Below, piece after piece: positions 1-9,075 of a stretch of DNA of 45,093 nt. This stretch comes from ANME-2 cluster archaeon (GTDB taxonomy: Archaea; Halobacteriota; Methanosarcinia; Methanosarcinales; Methanocomedenaceae). The number at the start of each line of letters is the position of its first letter. Position 1 is the stretch's first letter. A program made the position numbers and the translations under genes. The notes beneath the pieces were generated by a model. The model was not told the origin of the DNA and did not search any database. It saw only the letters and a list, made by a program, of their open reading frames with translations. The stretch covers positions 1-45,093 of the forward strand of contig JAHYIS010000019.1 in the NCBI GenBank assembly GCA_019429385.1, written 5' to 3'.

Positions 1-3000
1 GGTTCGTATCGTGCAAGGAATCACCAATACCGTGACAGTTGTCACAGAAACCAACGGATTTATTAACAGGATGCCGAATCTGGGTGGCATTGGCCCATAA
101 GGGGGCATTGGTGGTGTTCTTGTGACATAATGTACAGTCAGTTGTGGGCTGGACGGCACTGATATTTGTACTTGTCAGGCTGCCGTAGTGAGAGACGTTC
201 GAGGCATCTGATTCATTTGCACTGCCGTTTACCGGATCATTGTTATACATAAGTGAATTCTTATGACAGAGAGTACAATCCACAGCTATAGATGTGTAAA
301 TATCTGTACTGTCGTTGATGATCGCCTGTGGCACGTGCTCGATAGTAGCATTGGGCTGGCTGCCATTTATGAATACACCAGACGGTGTACCATTAACGTG
401 GCACTGTCCCTCACTACAGTTGAGCGGCCTTGTGGTATTGGCAGGAACGCCTACACCAAGTGAATCATTAACGTGGCCGCTGGGTTCGGAACCATTGCCA
501 TGACAGGCCCAGCAAGCCTTGCTCAGGGAATTGTTAAGTGCCGTAACATTGACCGCATCCTTGTTCAGGTCTTTGTGGATACTCAGACCGAATGCGGTTT
601 CGTTAACATCTGCCTGGGGTTTGCCCAGACCGTGGCAATCGATACAATCAGATGTACCGCCTGATGCGGTGATGACACCGATGTCATGGAGATACGTGGT
701 ACCGTTGATGTGACAGCCGTAACAGTCATCACCATACGTTGAATGGTTGGTCCATGCAGAGATGTTCGAAGCACCAAAGACCGCGCTCTGGGTCTTGTGA
801 CAGAACACACACCCCTGGCTTCCATTGATACTGTTCTCAACCCAGCCTACGGTATCTATTACATAGTGGTTGTCACCATCGGCAACGTTCTTTACATAGT
901 GACCTGTGGGGCCTGTGCCGTCATCCAGCACCATGCTGGTATTACTGCCGTTGCCGGGTATGGATTGGTTGAATATGGGCACCTGGGTTTTGCCGTGACA
1001 GAATTCGCAGTTCTGGGTAGTGCGGATGAAACTTGCCTCAAGTCTGCTGTACTGTGTGGCATTATCGAAGTGGGAACCTACAGAGATTGGAGAGGAGGCA
1101 TTACCGTGACATGCGCTGTCGGCACATGACAGATTTGAAGCATTGTACCGTATCGTTTTGGAGGTATGCTCTGCCTGGCCGGTAGCTTCTGATGGAGCTG
1201 TACCGTCCCTATGGCATGTGTAACATTGTTTGTTGTTTGTGGCATTGCCGTTACTGATGTTCATGTGTGGCGACTGGGTGAACAGCGTCATGTTGATATT
1301 ATTTGCACCAGCAGCATCGTGACAGGCCACACAATCAGGGCCGCCGGCTGAACCACCGGTTATGCCTGAATTATGAAGTTTATATGATGCATCCAATCCA
1401 CCGTGACAGCCGTAACACTCAGTGTTGACCTTACCGTTGTGGAGACTTCCGAAACCCACACGCGGGTCAACAGGTGTACCCCATGAGGCGTTGGCTGTAT
1501 TATCGAAATGGCAGAATGTACAGTTGCTACTGGTGATGGTTGGGGTCATCAGGTTAAGGGTAGCATTCTTCAGATAATGTGAAGTGGATGCATTTGTTGC
1601 ATTCCCGCCTGTTGTCAGACCGAATCCGTCAGCTTCAGTGATTGAAGTGAGGCTGTTGTTATGGCATACTGCACATTCAGTGGTGTTTGTAGCCACTGTG
1701 GGTCCGCCCTTTCTATGCTCTGTGACCTGCGGTGCACTTAAGTTAGTGGCGGCAACGGTGTTTACGTGACATTCAGGGCATGTCCTGGGGGTATTGTAAT
1801 TGGTAGGATGGCTGGTCGAGGGCTGGTCACTCTGGTTGGCAATACCGCTTGCATTCAGGTCGCCGTGGCAGCCCCAGCACTTCTTGTTCTTAGCCGAAGC
1901 TGTGGTATTGGTAGCCACACTGTTCAGGTCAGCGTGCGCTCCGACAGCGATGTTCGTGAAGTCCACATTGTTCTGTGAACCACTTACGTCATGGCATGAG
2001 ATACAATCAGGATTGGCACCTACACCGGTGAGGGTGGTATGCATGAGTTCGGTAATATTTGATGCTGAACTGTTGTGGCAGGCTGCACAATCATTGTCAT
2101 TGAAGCCGGAAATGCCAGTGTGGTCGTAGTAGGGGGTGCTGTCCTGTGCACCTGCAGGATAATTGCCATAAGTAGCATTCCCTGTTATCTCCGGGGGCAC
2201 CAGGTTCAGGGTGCTGAGCATGTTGTTATAGTTTGGACTACCCTGCTTATGGCAGGCTGCACACCAGTCACCGGTCAGGTCGCCGCCAATAACATTGGAG
2301 CCTTTGAATGAATTGATATAACCTGCAGCGACAGCGCTGTGTTTGGTCTCGCCGTGACAGTACAGGCACTTGGATTCATCATCGGCTGCAGTCCAGAAAT
2401 CAGTACCTCTATCCCACAGCGTACCATTGAGGATGTTATTGCTGTGGGTTATTTGTGTTATTTTGGGTGCAGTGGCGAATGATGCCAGCCCGCTGCCCAC
2501 GTGGCAATCGGGACATGAGGCTGCATTGGTCCTTGTGGTGGCAAAGTTATTGTCGTTCTGGATGAACTTGATCACGTGTACATCCTGGGTATGACACTCA
2601 GTACAAGCTACTGTAGTATTATGCTGGGTCAATCCCTGATGGCAGGTAGTACAATGGGAGTCCTCTGTGGGTCCTAAAGTTCCTGCTGAAGGGTCAGGTT
2701 TGGTGATGTTGTGCATGGGACCGTGGCAGATGATACAGGGAATGCTGGCATCTGCGTCGTGGTATGTGGAGGTTGTGGAATAATTGGCGACCACACCATT
2801 AAGCGTGGTCTTCATGGTAGTGTTTGAACTACTATGGCAATTCGTACAGCTACCAATGACCATATTTGTTTCATGAGACACTATAGTACCGTGACAGTTG
2901 GCATTGTCGCAACGCAGGCTGCTGTGTGAACCTTCAGTATTCATACTTGGTGTATAACCCTGGCCATTGTAGGATAGATGGCAATAGGTACATTGGGCAC

Positions 3001-4012
3001 CATTATGTTCTCCATCAATCAAAAAAGATTCTTCCTTAAGTTTTCTCTCCCCTAAATATGGTGAGTTAATAATATTACTATTACTATCAACTAAATCTCC
3101 TTTATCATTACCATGACCCTCGCAACTTGCTCCTCCAACACAACCCCACCAGTTATAGATAAACTTGTAACTTCCTGTTACATCTGATGCGTTGACGTCT
3201 ACCTGCCATTTTCCATAATAATTTTTAGCATTGAGGTTCCGTGATACATTAATAAGTCCTTTACTGTCTGTTGAATATATACTTGTGTAATCTGTGGCCC
3301 CACCTGGATTCTTAAGAGTTAATGTCACATTTGTATTAGACATAGGCAACCCATCATTATCAAGTACAAGGGCATAAATATTAACTGTTGTCTTGATACC
3401 TGAAAAATCATTACTACCCCAATTACTGGATGGAACTATAAAACCAGTTCCTGAAGCTGTACCCCCAGTAGTGGCGTCATCCAGCACTACATATCTGTTT
3501 GTGGCAACCAATATTTTAGAAGGACCAGTGTAAACACTTAATAAAATATCTGCATTTGATACCGGTCCAGCATTCACTACTTCAGTTGTGGAATTGTCAG
3601 CATAACCCGATTTGCTGGCAGTTATCAAATATGTGCCATTGGCCAGGCTGAATGAATAATATCCAGAGCCATCAGTTGAAGTGGAATTGCTGGTATTGGT
3701 TGAAACAGTTGCCCCGCTTATGGGATTACCTGTTGAAGCGTCCTTTACATAGCCTGATACCGAATAATTGGTAACCGTAGCAGCACTCCCCGCCCCCGCC
3801 AGCGCCAGCAATATCAGCATGGCCACTGCAAGCAACATCCCGGTCCTGAGCATAAAGCGGCAGGCATCGCCCTGCGAATTTCGAGACCGTCCGGTATCCG
3901 GTGCGGTTGAGATTGGTTTACTGACTGAGCCTGATGTTGAAAATCGAGTAGATGTACATCTACTTTGCCCGGAAACTATACCTTTTCCCATGTCAGTAAT
4001 TCTTTTTTTCAT
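1..4012 (-). CDS. Giant multiheme c-type cytochrome, C-terminus outside window
   Basis: The reading frame is open from an ATG at 4012 to the left edge (at least 1,337 residues). A GGGTGG ribosome-binding site lies 7 bases before this ATG. Residues ~54-78 form a hydrophobic export signal ending GAGSAA; an in-frame ATG at 3853 is an alternative start just before it. Residues ~83-145 resemble a carboxypeptidase-regulatory-like beta-sandwich (GYVKDASTGNPISGA). From residue 341 on I count 25 CxxCH heme motifs and three CxxxxCH motifs (2891-2911, 1106-1126, 398-418). The linkers are rich in Asn, Thr and Ser, as in exported archaeal proteins. Very large cytochromes of this kind are known from ANME-2 and Methanoperedens, where they are thought to carry electrons across the cell envelope; that role here is inference. 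The gene appears monocistronic or is preceded by a tiny ORF. Confidence 0.93.
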   Translation of the reverse strand, partial: MKKRITDMGKGIVSGQSRCTSTRFSTSGSVSKPISTAPDTGRSRNSQGDACRFMLRTGMLLAVAMLILLALAGAGSAATVTNYSVSGYVKDASTGNPISGATVSTNTSNSTSTDGSGYYSFSLANGTYLITASKSGYADNSTTEVVNAGPVSNADILLSVYTGPSKILVATNRYVVLDDATTGGTASGTGFIVPSSNWGSNDFSGIKTTVNIYALVLDNDGLPMSNTNVTLTLKNPGGATDYTSIYSTDSKGLINVSRNLNAKNYYGKWQVDVNASDVTGSYKFIYNWWGCVGGASCEGHGNDKGDLVDSNSNIINSPYLGERKLKEESFLIDGEHNGAQCTYCHLSYNGQGYTPSMNTEGSHSSLRCDNANCHGTIVSHETNMVIGSCTNCHSSSNTTMKTTLNGVVANYSTTSTYHDADASIPCIICHGPMHNITKPDPSAGTLGPTEDSHCTTCHQGLTQHNTTVACTECHTQDVHVIKFIQNDNNFATTRTNAASCPDCHVGSGLASFATAPKITQITHSNNILNGTLWDRGTDFWTAADDESKCLYCHGETKHSAVAAGYINSFKGSNVIGGDLTGDWCAACHKQGSPNYNNMLSTLNLVPPEITGNATYGNYPAGAQDSTPYYDHTGISGFNDNDCAACHNSSASNITELMHTTLTGVGANPDCISCHDVSGSQNNVDFTNIAVGAHADLNSVATNTTASAKNKKCWGCHGDLNASGIANQSDQPSTSHPTNYNTPRTCPECHVNTVAATNLSAPQVTEHRKGGPTVATNTTECAVCHNNSLTSITEADGFGLTTGGNATNASTSHYLKNATLNLMTPTITSSNCTFCHFDNTANASWGTPVDPRVGFGSLHNGKVNTECYGCHGGLDASYKLHNSGITGGSAGGPDCVACHDAAGANNINMTLFTQSPHMNISNGNATNNKQCYTCHRDGTAPSEATGQAEHTSKTIRYNASNLSCADSACHGNASSPISVGSHFDNATQYSRLEASFIRTTQNCEFCHGKTQVPIFNQSIPGNGSNTSMVLDDGTGPTGHYVKNVADGDNHYVIDTVGWVENSINGSQGCVFCHKTQSAVFGASNISAWTNHSTYGDDCYGCHINGTTYLHDIGVITASGGTSDCIDCHGLGKPQADVNETAFGLSIHKDLNKDAVNVTALNNSLSKACWACHGNGSEPSGHVNDSLGVGVPANTTRPLNCSEGQCHVNGTPSGVFINGSQPNATIEHVPQAIINDSTDIYTSIAVDCTLCHKNSLMYNNDPVNGSANESDASNVSHYGSLTSTNISAVQPTTDCTLCHKNTTNAPLWANATQIRHPVNKSVGFCDNCHGIGDSLHDTN

Positions 4013-4015
4013 ATG

Positions 4016-4225
4016 CTATCCACCCAAATTTATTTTGGATACTGTATTACAATTCAATACCTGCGGAAAACCACCATCGTATGATATACCTGATTCGACC
4101 ATATACTGTGCCGGTGAAACAAAACGCTGCATCAGAAGAGACAATAGAGCAGCAAGCATCACTACCAGTAAACATGGCGCAGGTACATCTTTTATTCTGC
4201 ATTCACAGGTGTTTTTTCCCAGCAT
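4016..4225 (-). CDS. Possible small membrane protein just upstream of the cytochrome
   Basis: A 69-codon frame ends with TAG three bases before the cytochrome ATG, so the two could be translationally coupled. It has one hydrophobic stretch (APCLLVVMLAALLSLLM, residues ~16-32) and four cysteines. A weak GGATG lies about 10 bases before the ATG. I do not recognise a family. The stretch could equally be 5' leader of the cytochrome mRNA, because base use is not clearly coding. The tight spacing is the main argument for it. Confidence 0.3.
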   Translation of the reverse strand: MLGKNTCECRIKDVPAPCLLVVMLAALLSLLMQRFVSPAQYMVESGISYDGGFPQVLNCNTVSKINLGG

Positions 4226-4299
4226 ACCGTTTCATCCGGCTTACGTTCATGCTATGAATTATCCAGCATCGAACGTAGAGAGATTTTGTATAATAGCAA

Positions 4300-4834
4300 T
4301 TTATTAGAGTTAATTATATATAAATCTTCGTGTGATTACAATCATGATAATGATGGCTGGGGTAGATTTTTGCTAATTATTTATACTGTATACCTTCAAG
4401 TAAAAACCTGTGCTGAAGTGCTGCATTCGCCTAATAGACCAGCGTTGAATGATTGCGCTCAGTCGACATAGTTGGAAAAGAACGTCGGAACTTCCCCTGG
4501 CATTTGGCCACCCTTCACCTGCCCGGACAGGTCAGGATCATTCATCAGCAGTTCAGTCACATCGAACATATGCCGTATTTAACAATCGCTCATCTTCTCT
4601 ACCTTAGAAAACATATCCCCGGGAGCCCACCAGAACCATCCGACAGGTGCCTGTTCAACTCATCCCGGCTCATAGCAACAGGTTGCACCACAGGCTCGAC
4701 AAGATTATACCTAAACTTTAACCTCAACATACAGCTCAAGGTCAGCATAAATACCAGAATAGTGCCACAGCGCAATTAAAAGGAAAAAAGTCATGTCAGA
4801 AATATCAGATATAGCGGGAGCTTCCCAACATTGA
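4300..4834. other. Intergenic stretch without a convincing gene
   Basis: Short plus-strand frames exist here, but they lack ribosome-binding sites, family resemblance and a coding pattern. The region is a mix of AT-rich and CT-rich sequence and probably holds the promoter side of the cytochrome and decayed sequence. I see no RNA gene in it. Confidence 0.4.
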
Positions 4835-4847
4835 ATGAGTACATATT

Positions 4848-4925
4848 ATACGGGATATGAGGATTTACCTGATGGTGCGAGCTCATTTTATATCCTCTTT
4901 AACCCGTTAATCCTGTCCATTCAAT
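4848..4925. repeat. ~75-bp imperfect direct repeat, left copy
   Basis: This copy shares the block TTTTATATCCT-n-CCCGTTAATCCTGTCCATT with a copy at 5855-5932, plus a matching 5' part (TATACxGGATxT). The two copies lie in the same orientation about 1,007 bp apart and flank the acylphosphatase-like gene. Blocks containing TTAATCCTGTCCAT are a common dispersed repeat type in archaeal and bacterial genomes. Confidence 0.6.
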
Positions 4926-5134
4926 CAGGCATTGCGAATTCACACATGCCATTTTTCTGGAATAGTGATGTAAAGCACATAATGTTGATGAGAAAGGTAA
5001 TAAATAAGCATCCCCTTTTTGAAAACGATACCGATTAAACCGATTACCTTTCACGAAAACTGACAGAGAATAGTTGCATAGTTGCAAAATCCATAAATAC
5101 CGTACCTGTGATAAAGGATAATAAAGGTGAACTC

Positions 5135-5785
5135 ATGCAAAGGGCAGTAATCACAGCAAGGGTTCGTATCCAGAAAGTAGGGTATCGAGATATAGTGGCC
5201 GAAATTGCTAACAATATGGATATCACAGGAATAGTAGAGAACCTATCCGATGGAAAAAGTGTAAGAATCATAGCAGAGGCCAATCAGTATGTTCTTGAAG
5301 AATTCATCCAATTGCTCTGGCTAAAGGATGAGCCACTTATCAAGGTCATTAATGTCGACACAACATTTCAACCCCCTACTGGTGAGTATGAGTTTTTTGA
5401 TATTATTTATGAAGATTTTCAGAAAGAAGCGTTTGAACGAATCGGTGAAGCGGCATTCTACCTGAAAAGTCTTGACACTGGACAAACAAAAATGCTGGAT
5501 AAACAGGACCAGATGCTGGGGAAACAGGACCAGATGCTGGATAAACAGGACCAGATGCTGGGGAAACAGGACCAGATGCTGGGGAAACAGGACCAGATGC
5601 TGGGGAAACAGGACCAGATGCTGGGGAAACAGGACACAACCATAGAAAAAATTGATGAAACAAAGAATGGAATTACCGGTGAAATAAAAGGATTGAGGAA
5701 CGACCTGAAATCCTACATGGACCAAAAGTTCATGAAAATCGAATATGACATCTCACAAATAAAAGAAATGATCGGACTCAACTAA
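5135..5785 (+). CDS. Acylphosphatase-like domain with heptad-repeat coiled coil
   Basis: The 216-residue product starts at the ATG preceded by GGTGA five bases away; a GTG at 5108 is possible but lacks such a site. Residues ~1-100 resemble acylphosphatase: the RIQKVGYR loop with Arg18 and GIVENLSDG with Asn36 match the catalytic Arg and Asn of the family. Residues ~120-168 are seven MLxKQDQ heptads and should form a coiled coil; the C-terminus (to ~215) is also helical and charged. Hydrolysis of acyl phosphates is the family activity, but coupling to a coiled coil suggests a regulatory or structural use. The gene stands alone between two direct repeats. Confidence 0.8.
   Translation: MQRAVITARVRIQKVGYRDIVAEIANNMDITGIVENLSDGKSVRIIAEANQYVLEEFIQLLWLKDEPLIKVINVDTTFQPPTGEYEFFDIIYEDFQKEAFERIGEAAFYLKSLDTGQTKMLDKQDQMLGKQDQMLDKQDQMLGKQDQMLGKQDQMLGKQDQMLGKQDTTIEKIDETKNGITGEIKGLRNDLKSYMDQKFMKIEYDISQIKEMIGLN
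5492..5638 (+). repeat. 21-bp minisatellite inside the acylphosphatase-like gene
   Basis: Seven consecutive 21-bp units encode MLDKQDQ or MLGKQDQ (last unit ends QDT). Units differ mainly at the GAT/GGG codon, and four adjacent units near the 3' end are nearly identical, which indicates recent unit duplication. Gain or loss of units keeps the frame and changes coiled-coil length by one heptad each. Confidence 0.95.
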
Positions 5786-5854
5786 TCTAAAAATCCCTTC
5801 ATTCGATATATGTATCAAACAACCTTTTATCTCCCCTACTTTGATGGGAGTAAC

Positions 5855-5932
5855 TCGTATACAGGATTTACCGGGTTTATCAGAGCCAATTTTATATCCT
5901 GTCGATCCCGTTAATCCTGTCCATTTAATAAG
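5855..5932. repeat. ~75-bp imperfect direct repeat, right copy
   Basis: Right-hand partner of the repeat at 4848-4925, in the same orientation, sharing ATTTTATATCCT and CCCGTTAATCCTGTCCATT. The remaining sequence between the acylphosphatase-like gene and the polyferredoxin shows no gene. Confidence 0.6.
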
Positions 5933-6093
5933 ACCGTGTGATTACCTGTGTGACTTGCAGTAAATTAGTCAAAATTGAACAATTTTTCACTATGATCGAA
6001 CACGAAGGATACATATCTAAGATGTGGCTGCGCACATCCATGTTACCCGTCCGGTCTGAGTTCCACCCCAAATATTACCTGACAGGCTGCTAA

Positions 6094-6103
6094 ATTTATA
6101 TAG
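6094..6103 (+). promoter_or_regulatory. TATA box for the polyferredoxin gene
   Basis: The string ATTTATATAG lies about 30 bases before the polyferredoxin ATG. There is no Shine-Dalgarno sequence between them, so the transcript probably has a very short leader or none. This fits archaeal promoter geometry. Confidence 0.6.
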
Positions 6104-6130
6104 TTTTTACCTTATTCAATACACAGTACA

Positions 6131-7462
6131 ATGGCAGACAATTCCAAACCAGAACCCCCGGACGGCGGTCTTGAAGTAACCGTAGACATGGACATCCAGG
6201 ATACCCATTTCCTCTATACCCAGACCACTGATGGTTCAAAGAAGATACTGGACTATGACTACAAGCGGTGCAACGGCTGCGGGATATGTATCGAGATATG
6301 CCCGGTAAAAGCCATAGAGGCCGGCCCCCTCATAGAAATAGCCACAGGTATGGATGCCCCCCCGGTCATCATCGACCAGACAAAGTGCACCTTTTGCGGC
6401 ATGTGTGCCTCCTTTTGTCCGGTAAAGGCCATACGGATGGACATCGACGGTAAGGACATCCTTGAGATCGAGGATTATCCGAGGCTTGACTCAAAGGTAA
6501 TTATCAACGAGAAGTGCCTGCCATGTCTCTTATGCGAGAAAGCCTGTCCCGAAGATGCCATGAAACTTGAGCTCACGTTCCCCACCAAAGAAGACGTGGC
6601 ACCTTTCAGGCAAGGACAGCAAGGTGAGATCTCCGTGGATATGGACAGGTGCAACTTCTGCGGGTTGTGCGCTCCGTTATGTCCTGCATTCGTGCTGGTT
6701 GAACGCGAGCCTACACCTGACAACCCTGTTCCGTTCCAGGACCTTCTCGTTGACCTGGACAAATGCGATTACTGCAAGATATGTGAAGATTTCTGTCCCG
6801 AGCATGCCATTAAGGTCAAGGGAAAACTGGAAGCAGAGGTACCCCAAATCTCGGGCACCCTGACAATAGATGACGACAAGTGCACCCGATGCGGCTGGTG
6901 CAGGGAAGTGTGCCCTTACGAAGCTGTTGATATCGTGAAGCCCTTTGAAGGCGATATCGAACTGATAGAAAAGAACCTGGTCGAGTGCGACCCCCTCGGC
7001 TGCCATGGCTGTTTCAACGTGTGCCCGGCCCATGCCTGGTACGTGCCTCCCGGCAGGAAGATAGACGTGGTAAAGGACTTATGCATCTATTGCGGGGCCT
7101 GCGAAAAAGCCTGTCATGTCCGGGCCATTGGAGTTGACCGGACCGCGGTGAAACATACTCCTGTGAAGGACCTGCCCTGGTCTGCCCAGTGGAATGATGC
7201 AATTGATACCATCCATACCGGACAGCGAACCAGGCCCGATACCGCGCGCAGGATAGTGATGGAAGCGGGCGGTATCCCACATCGGGAGGTGCACGAGATA
7301 GCCACCCGTGAGAGGCACGAACATCTTGACGAGATACGGGCCAGGCTGGACGACCTGCTGCCCATGCTGGAGGATGCAAAAGTGAGATTCGAATGGGAAA
7401 AGAACCATGGCGGTTCGGTGAGGAAACGGGTCAAAAGACTCGCCCCAGAGTCAGAGCCATAA
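6131..7462 (+). CDS. fwdF: Polyferredoxin with eight [4Fe-4S] motifs, FwdF-like
   Basis: The 443-residue protein has seven full CxxCxxCxxxC motifs (from CNGCGICIEIC near residue 39 to CIYCGACEKAC near residue 319) plus one variant, CDPLGCHGCFNVC, giving eight predicted clusters. Eight-cluster polyferredoxins of this layout are the FwdF/FmdF subunit of formylmethanofuran dehydrogenase, which passes electrons to the CO2-reducing (or formyl-oxidising) site. It is soluble and cytoplasmic by sequence. The N-terminal ~35 residues and the C-terminal ~110 residues (helical, with many Arg and Glu) lie outside the clusters. No other fwd subunit is nearby, so it may serve as a general electron wire; the name is family-level inference. 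Confidence 0.7.
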   Translation: MADNSKPEPPDGGLEVTVDMDIQDTHFLYTQTTDGSKKILDYDYKRCNGCGICIEICPVKAIEAGPLIEIATGMDAPPVIIDQTKCTFCGMCASFCPVKAIRMDIDGKDILEIEDYPRLDSKVIINEKCLPCLLCEKACPEDAMKLELTFPTKEDVAPFRQGQQGEISVDMDRCNFCGLCAPLCPAFVLVEREPTPDNPVPFQDLLVDLDKCDYCKICEDFCPEHAIKVKGKLEAEVPQISGTLTIDDDKCTRCGWCREVCPYEAVDIVKPFEGDIELIEKNLVECDPLGCHGCFNVCPAHAWYVPPGRKIDVVKDLCIYCGACEKACHVRAIGVDRTAVKHTPVKDLPWSAQWNDAIDTIHTGQRTRPDTARRIVMEAGGIPHREVHEIATRERHEHLDEIRARLDDLLPMLEDAKVRFEWEKNHGGSVRKRVKRLAPESEP

Positions 7463-7525
7463 GTTGCACCGTCAGGAAAGTATTCCAAAATAGTTAAGCA
7501 TTCTTCATCCAGTCATAGTGGCCGT

Positions 7526-8827
7526 ATGAATGAAGTGGAAGGTTTTGACCTTGCCCGCAGCGGGGTGACTGATAAACAATATATCCTGGGCAGGCGTGAT
7601 AAGGGCTCGCAGCAGGGTGTGCTCAGGGTGGGCAGGTATCTTGCCATTGACGGTTCGACCGGTTCAGATGTGTATATGGACTGCCTGGGACCCCATGCCG
7701 TGCTGATATGTGGTAAACGGGGGTACGGCAAGTCATACACCATGGGCACGCTTGTTGAGGAACTGGCACGGCAGCAGCCTCCTGTTTCAAACAATATCGC
7801 ATCGGTAATTATCGATAGCATGGGCATCTTCTGGACGCTGGGTTTTGCCAATACGAAAGAAGAGCAGATGCTATCCGGCTGGAACCTCAAGCCAGAAGCA
7901 CAGGATGTACAGGTGTTCGTTCCGGGAAATAACCTTGAGGCTTACCGCACCGTTGGAATCAATGCTACTCCCCTTTCCATCCCCACCAGTGACCTGTCCG
8001 GTTTTGACTGGTGCACATTGTTTGGCGTAAATCCGGTCCATCCCCCTGGCATTCTGATAAACAGGACGGTGCAGCAGTTGAAAAAAGATACGGTAACATT
8101 CTCGTTAGAGGACATACTGGACCATACCCAGAATGATATCCACACCAGCACTGATACAAAACAGGCTGTACATAACTACTTTATCACGGCCATAGGGTGG
8201 GGGATATTCGAAAAAGAAGGCTCAGGGCTCGATGATATCATCAGGCCGGGCAGGACAGCAGTGATCGACATCAGCAGTTTGCCTGATACGGCAATCCGGT
8301 CAATGGTAGTGGGAATACTTGCCAGGCGCATCTACCAGGAGCGACTGCCAGCCCGCTGGCAGTACGAGATCAACAGCATCACCGGACAACAGGTGACCAC
8401 CATGCCTATGGTCTGGATGTTCATAGACGAGGCGCACCTGTTCATGCCGCGTGACGGGAGCAGCCTGGCAGGGGATGTGCTGGTCAACGAATGGCTCAGG
8501 CAGGGCAGGCAACCGGGCTTGTCCCTGGTACTGGCCACACAGCAGCCATCAGCGCTTGACCCGATAGTGCTGAGCCAGAGCGATATTATTGTATGCCACC
8601 GCCTCACGTCGCAGGAGGATATCAGTGCGCTGGAAAAAGTACGGCCTACGTATATGAGGCAGGGAATTGCCGCTTCCATTCGCAAGATGGGGAAAGGGAA
8701 AGGTGTAGCGTTCATTGTGGACGATACGTCTGAAGCGTCGCATGTAGTGCAGATGCGACCCCGGTTGAGCTGGCACGGCGGCGATGAACCGAGTTCACTG
8801 GGAACGAATGGGAGAGAGAAGAAATAA
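7526..8827 (+). CDS. HerA/FtsK-type ATPase (DUF87-like)
   Basis: The 433-residue protein has a Walker A motif GKRGYGKS (residues 63-70), a Walker B motif MFIDEAH, and the downstream LVLATQQPSALDP segment typical of HerA-like DNA translocases. Full HerA partners with the NurA nuclease in end resection, but no NurA gene lies next to this one. Many archaea carry stand-alone HerA-like ATPases of unknown substrate. It follows the polyferredoxin by 63 bp and could be read from the same transcript. Confidence 0.85.
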   Translation: MNEVEGFDLARSGVTDKQYILGRRDKGSQQGVLRVGRYLAIDGSTGSDVYMDCLGPHAVLICGKRGYGKSYTMGTLVEELARQQPPVSNNIASVIIDSMGIFWTLGFANTKEEQMLSGWNLKPEAQDVQVFVPGNNLEAYRTVGINATPLSIPTSDLSGFDWCTLFGVNPVHPPGILINRTVQQLKKDTVTFSLEDILDHTQNDIHTSTDTKQAVHNYFITAIGWGIFEKEGSGLDDIIRPGRTAVIDISSLPDTAIRSMVVGILARRIYQERLPARWQYEINSITGQQVTTMPMVWMFIDEAHLFMPRDGSSLAGDVLVNEWLRQGRQPGLSLVLATQQPSALDPIVLSQSDIIVCHRLTSQEDISALEKVRPTYMRQGIAASIRKMGKGKGVAFIVDDTSEASHVVQMRPRLSWHGGDEPSSLGTNGREKK

Positions 8828-8857
8828 GATTCTCAGTAGGTCCGGGAATTCATCAAC

Positions 8858-9064
8858 TTATGCCGTTACTGTTCGCCCTTTGATCTCATATAATAATGAT
8901 TGTGGCTCTGTTATATTATCGGATGCATCAAGCATCTCGATCGACACAATCTTATTATCTTTGCCACAACCGATAATGAGCCCTTCACTGATCTCATCAC
9001 TTTCTTCGATGGGCATTTCCTTAAGTATCAGAATATCAGCATCAGGGCTGTAGATCACTTTCAT
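8858..9064 (-). CDS. DUF2283 family small protein
   Basis: The 68-residue protein begins MKVIYSPDADILIL and contains the ESDEISEGLIIG and IVSIEMLDAS segments that define the DUF2283 family. The function of the family is unknown; it is often found near toxin-antitoxin genes. A GAGGG site precedes the ATG by about 5 bases. It starts 11 bases after the lysS stop and is probably co-transcribed with it. The HerA-like gene converges on it from the other side. Confidence 0.85.
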   Translation of the reverse strand: MKVIYSPDADILILKEMPIEESDEISEGLIIGCGKDNKIVSIEMLDASDNITEPQSLLYEIKGRTVTA

Positions 9065-9075
9065 TTGCCCTCACG

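Noticed and set aside
263-2594. Series of plus-strand frames over the first 4 kb
   Set aside because: They are shadows of the minus-strand cytochrome, whose CxxCH-coding pattern is continuous there; they have no ribosome sites or family resemblance.
4286-5038. Three plus-strand frames between the cytochrome and the acylphosphatase-like gene
   Set aside because: No ribosome sites, low-complexity composition, and one overlaps the dispersed ~75-bp repeat.
5321-5725. Minus-strand frames with repeated FPQHLVL or PASGPVS
   Set aside because: They are the complement of the 21-bp repeats of the plus-strand acylphosphatase-like gene.
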